DNA from: a bacterium
GTDB lineage: Bacteria; Bacteroidota; Ignavibacteria; Kapaibacteriales; UBA2268
Direction of reading: 5' to 3'
Length of the DNA: 7,163 nt
Assembly (NCBI GenBank): GCA_030426865.1
Contig: JAUHXN010000152.1
Span: 1-7,163 of the forward strand
This document shows positions 6,375 through 7,163 of this stretch, one piece after another. Made by a program: the position numbers and the translations under genes. The notes beneath the pieces are model-generated. The model saw nothing but the letters and a program-made list of their open reading frames with translations. It searched no databases and was not told the origin of the DNA. The first letter of the stretch is position 1; each line of letters begins with the position of its first letter.

Positions 6375-6835
6375 ATATAACAATTGAAAAGCTGTATGAA
6401 AGGATTCTTCAGCATATAATCTTAATTGCTTTATGTGTTATCTTTGTACCATTAACAATTTTAATTACTATACAAATTGCATCCGTTTTGCCTGATTTTT
6501 TAACTAAAAATTTAATTCTAGCTGTAGGGGGAGCATTGGGGTTTATTATATCTTTTGTGTTATTTCATTACATTTTCACACTATTTAAACAGCATATATT
6601 TTTAAAGTCGATAATCTATTTAGCCTCTATTGTTATAACATCTTTAATTATTAAGTACACAATTATTATCTTTTATTCTATACCATATGAAATTAGAATC
6701 ATTTTCCTATTTCTCATTCTAGCCTTGTCTTATGAATTGTATTTACAATTTTATAAACTTTTAACTAAAACTAAGTTTTTTAATGAAAATAATGATATCA
6801 AGAAAACTATAACTGGTGGAAATAGTGGAGAATAA
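6371..6835 (+). CDS. Unrecognised four-helix membrane protein downstream of btaA
   Basis: I do not recognise this 154-residue protein. Four hydrophobic helices are evident at about 15-39, 47-71 (with a small-residue patch AVGGALG), 78-101 and 107-128. Short loops join them and a charged tail follows from about 129 to 154. There is no signal peptide and no conserved catalytic motif that I can see. The GTG start overlaps the btaA stop as GTGA, and a GGAG lies seven bases upstream (6360-6363), inside the btaA end. Translational coupling is therefore very likely, and the two products probably work together. A role in handling or flipping the lipid product, or in holding the enzyme at the membrane, is a guess from context only. 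Confidence 0.75.
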   Translation: MNITIEKLYERILQHIILIALCVIFVPLTILITIQIASVLPDFLTKNLILAVGGALGFIISFVLFHYIFTLFKQHIFLKSIIYLASIVITSLIIKYTIIIFYSIPYEIRIIFLFLILALSYELYLQFYKLLTKTKFFNENNDIKKTITGGNSGE

Positions 6836-7001
6836 AAAAGTTGAGGGAGAAACCTCCTTTCAGTCCTTGCCGTGACAAATAAGAGTCAAGACATCATTAA
6901 TTTCTTAATAATCATGAAGTCAAGTTCTGATTAATACTATAATGATTACCTCTCCTAGACTCTTCGGTTGCTAGGCTCCCTCAGAGTGACGTGGCTTTTT
7001 T
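6834..7001. repeat. REP-like intergenic element with GC-rich complementary ends
   Basis: TGAGGGAG (6842-6849) is complementary to CTCCCTCA (6976-6983), and AAAAAAG (6834-6840) to CTTTTTT (6995-7001), so the ends can pair around a loop of about 126 bases. Within it are CCTAG/CTAGG (6954-6958 and 6971-6975), ACTCT/AGAGT (6959-6963 and 6983-6987) and TAATCAT/ATGATTA (6909-6915 and 6942-6948). Two related AGTCAAG...ATTAA blocks also occur (6884-6900 and 6918-6934). The right end (6959-6990) resembles, from memory, a dispersed TCTTCGG...CTCCCTCAGAATGAC palindrome found in many environmental genomes. It may also end the btaA transcript, since it starts right at the stop of the preceding gene and finishes with six T. 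Confidence 0.45.
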
Positions 7002-7016
7002 GGAAGTAAAATAAAC

Positions 7017-7042
7017 ATACTAATTAAGTAAATACTAATTAA
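7017..7042. repeat. 15-base tandem repeat, two copies (second partial)
   Basis: ATACTAATTAA occurs perfectly at 7017-7027 and 7032-7042, a period of 15 bases, in a very AT-rich stretch (10 G/C in 7001-7050). It lies directly before the switch to GC-rich sequence. No function is evident. Confidence 0.6.
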
Positions 7043-7163
7043 CTTTGCAAGAGGGTACTCGAACCTGCTGAACCATCGGAGCGGCTGGGCAGATGTCCTT
7101 GAAACTGTTTCAAGAAAACAATGGGCTCACGGACGTCGAGTTTTCCGGTCCCGAATGCTATTT
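7039..7163. other. GC-rich segment of unknown nature at the window edge
   Basis: By count, 59 of the 113 bases from 7051 to 7163 are G or C, far above the preceding 50 bases and the rest of the plus-strand region. On the minus strand one frame is open from the edge to a TAA at 7041-7039 (40 codons, ending SDGSAGSSTLLQS). On the plus strand the frame starting at 7053 is also open to the edge. I recognise neither peptide. A perfect hairpin TTGAAA/TTTCAA (7099-7104, 7108-7113) and complementary ACTCGA/TCGAGT (7057-7062, 7136-7141) and GATGTCC/GGACGTC (7092-7098, 7131-7137, one G-U) would also suit a structured RNA. It could be the end of a foreign gene, an RNA, or an assembly artefact. Confidence 0.3.

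Noticed and set aside
7053..7075. T-loop-like TTCGAGT on the minus strand suggesting a tRNA or tmRNA 3' end
   Set aside because: The flanking bases do not form a 5-bp T stem, and no acceptor, D or anticodon arm fits upstream.
7051..7163. SRP RNA, RNase P RNA, 5S rRNA or tmRNA fragment
   Set aside because: None of the conserved core sequences of these RNAs that I know is present.
6836..7163. CRISPR array
   Set aside because: The direct repeats are short, imperfect and only two copies, without regular spacers.

Overview
The window comes from a low-GC bacterial chromosome. It almost certainly belongs to the Bacteroidota/Ignavibacteriota side of the FCB group. The RpoB amino terminus carries the FCB-type stretch around residues 198-235 (IIPFRGSWVEF, IMYAYIDRKKKFPVTTLLR). 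The tRNA order Tyr-Gly-Thr-Trp followed by secE-nusG-rplKAJL-rpoB is also the arrangement known from Bacteroidota. Encoded CCA ends are absent from all four tRNAs. Recognisable Shine-Dalgarno-like sequences (GGAG, AGGAG, AAGAG) precede several genes, which is less typical of core Bacteroidetes and fits a more basal FCB lineage. This placement rests on remembered family features and was not searched.

Region 1 (bases 1-5086, minus strand) is the transcription/translation core. In transcription order it holds tRNA-Tyr(GTA), tRNA-Gly(TCC), an intrinsic terminator with a TATAAT box just after it, tRNA-Thr(GGT), tRNA-Trp(CCA), secE, nusG, rplK, rplA, rplJ, rplL, a second strong terminator-like hairpin, and the first 464 codons of rpoB. 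These genes make the L11/L1/L10/L12 stalk proteins, the SecE translocon subunit, elongation factor NusG and the RNA polymerase beta subunit. The tuf gene often found between tRNA-Thr and tRNA-Trp is absent; only 31 bases separate the two tRNAs.

Region 2 (5087-5243) is a short AT-rich divergent promoter region with three TTGAAA boxes at about two-turn spacing.

Region 3 (5244-6835, plus strand) is a two-gene unit joined by a GTGA overlap. It encodes a BtaA-like (DUF3419) enzyme, predicted to move the 3-amino-3-carboxypropyl group of SAM onto diacylglycerol (betaine-lipid pathway), and an unrecognised four-helix membrane protein. The usual partner methyltransferase BtaB is not in the window.

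Region 4 (6836-7163) holds no recognisable gene. It has a REP-like, partly palindromic element between GC-rich ends, an AT-rich stretch with a 15-base tandem repeat, and an abrupt switch to a 52% GC segment at the right edge whose nature I cannot identify. I see no CRISPR array, no complete mobile element and no clear novel defence system. The most open questions are the BtaA/membrane-protein pair and the right-hand end.
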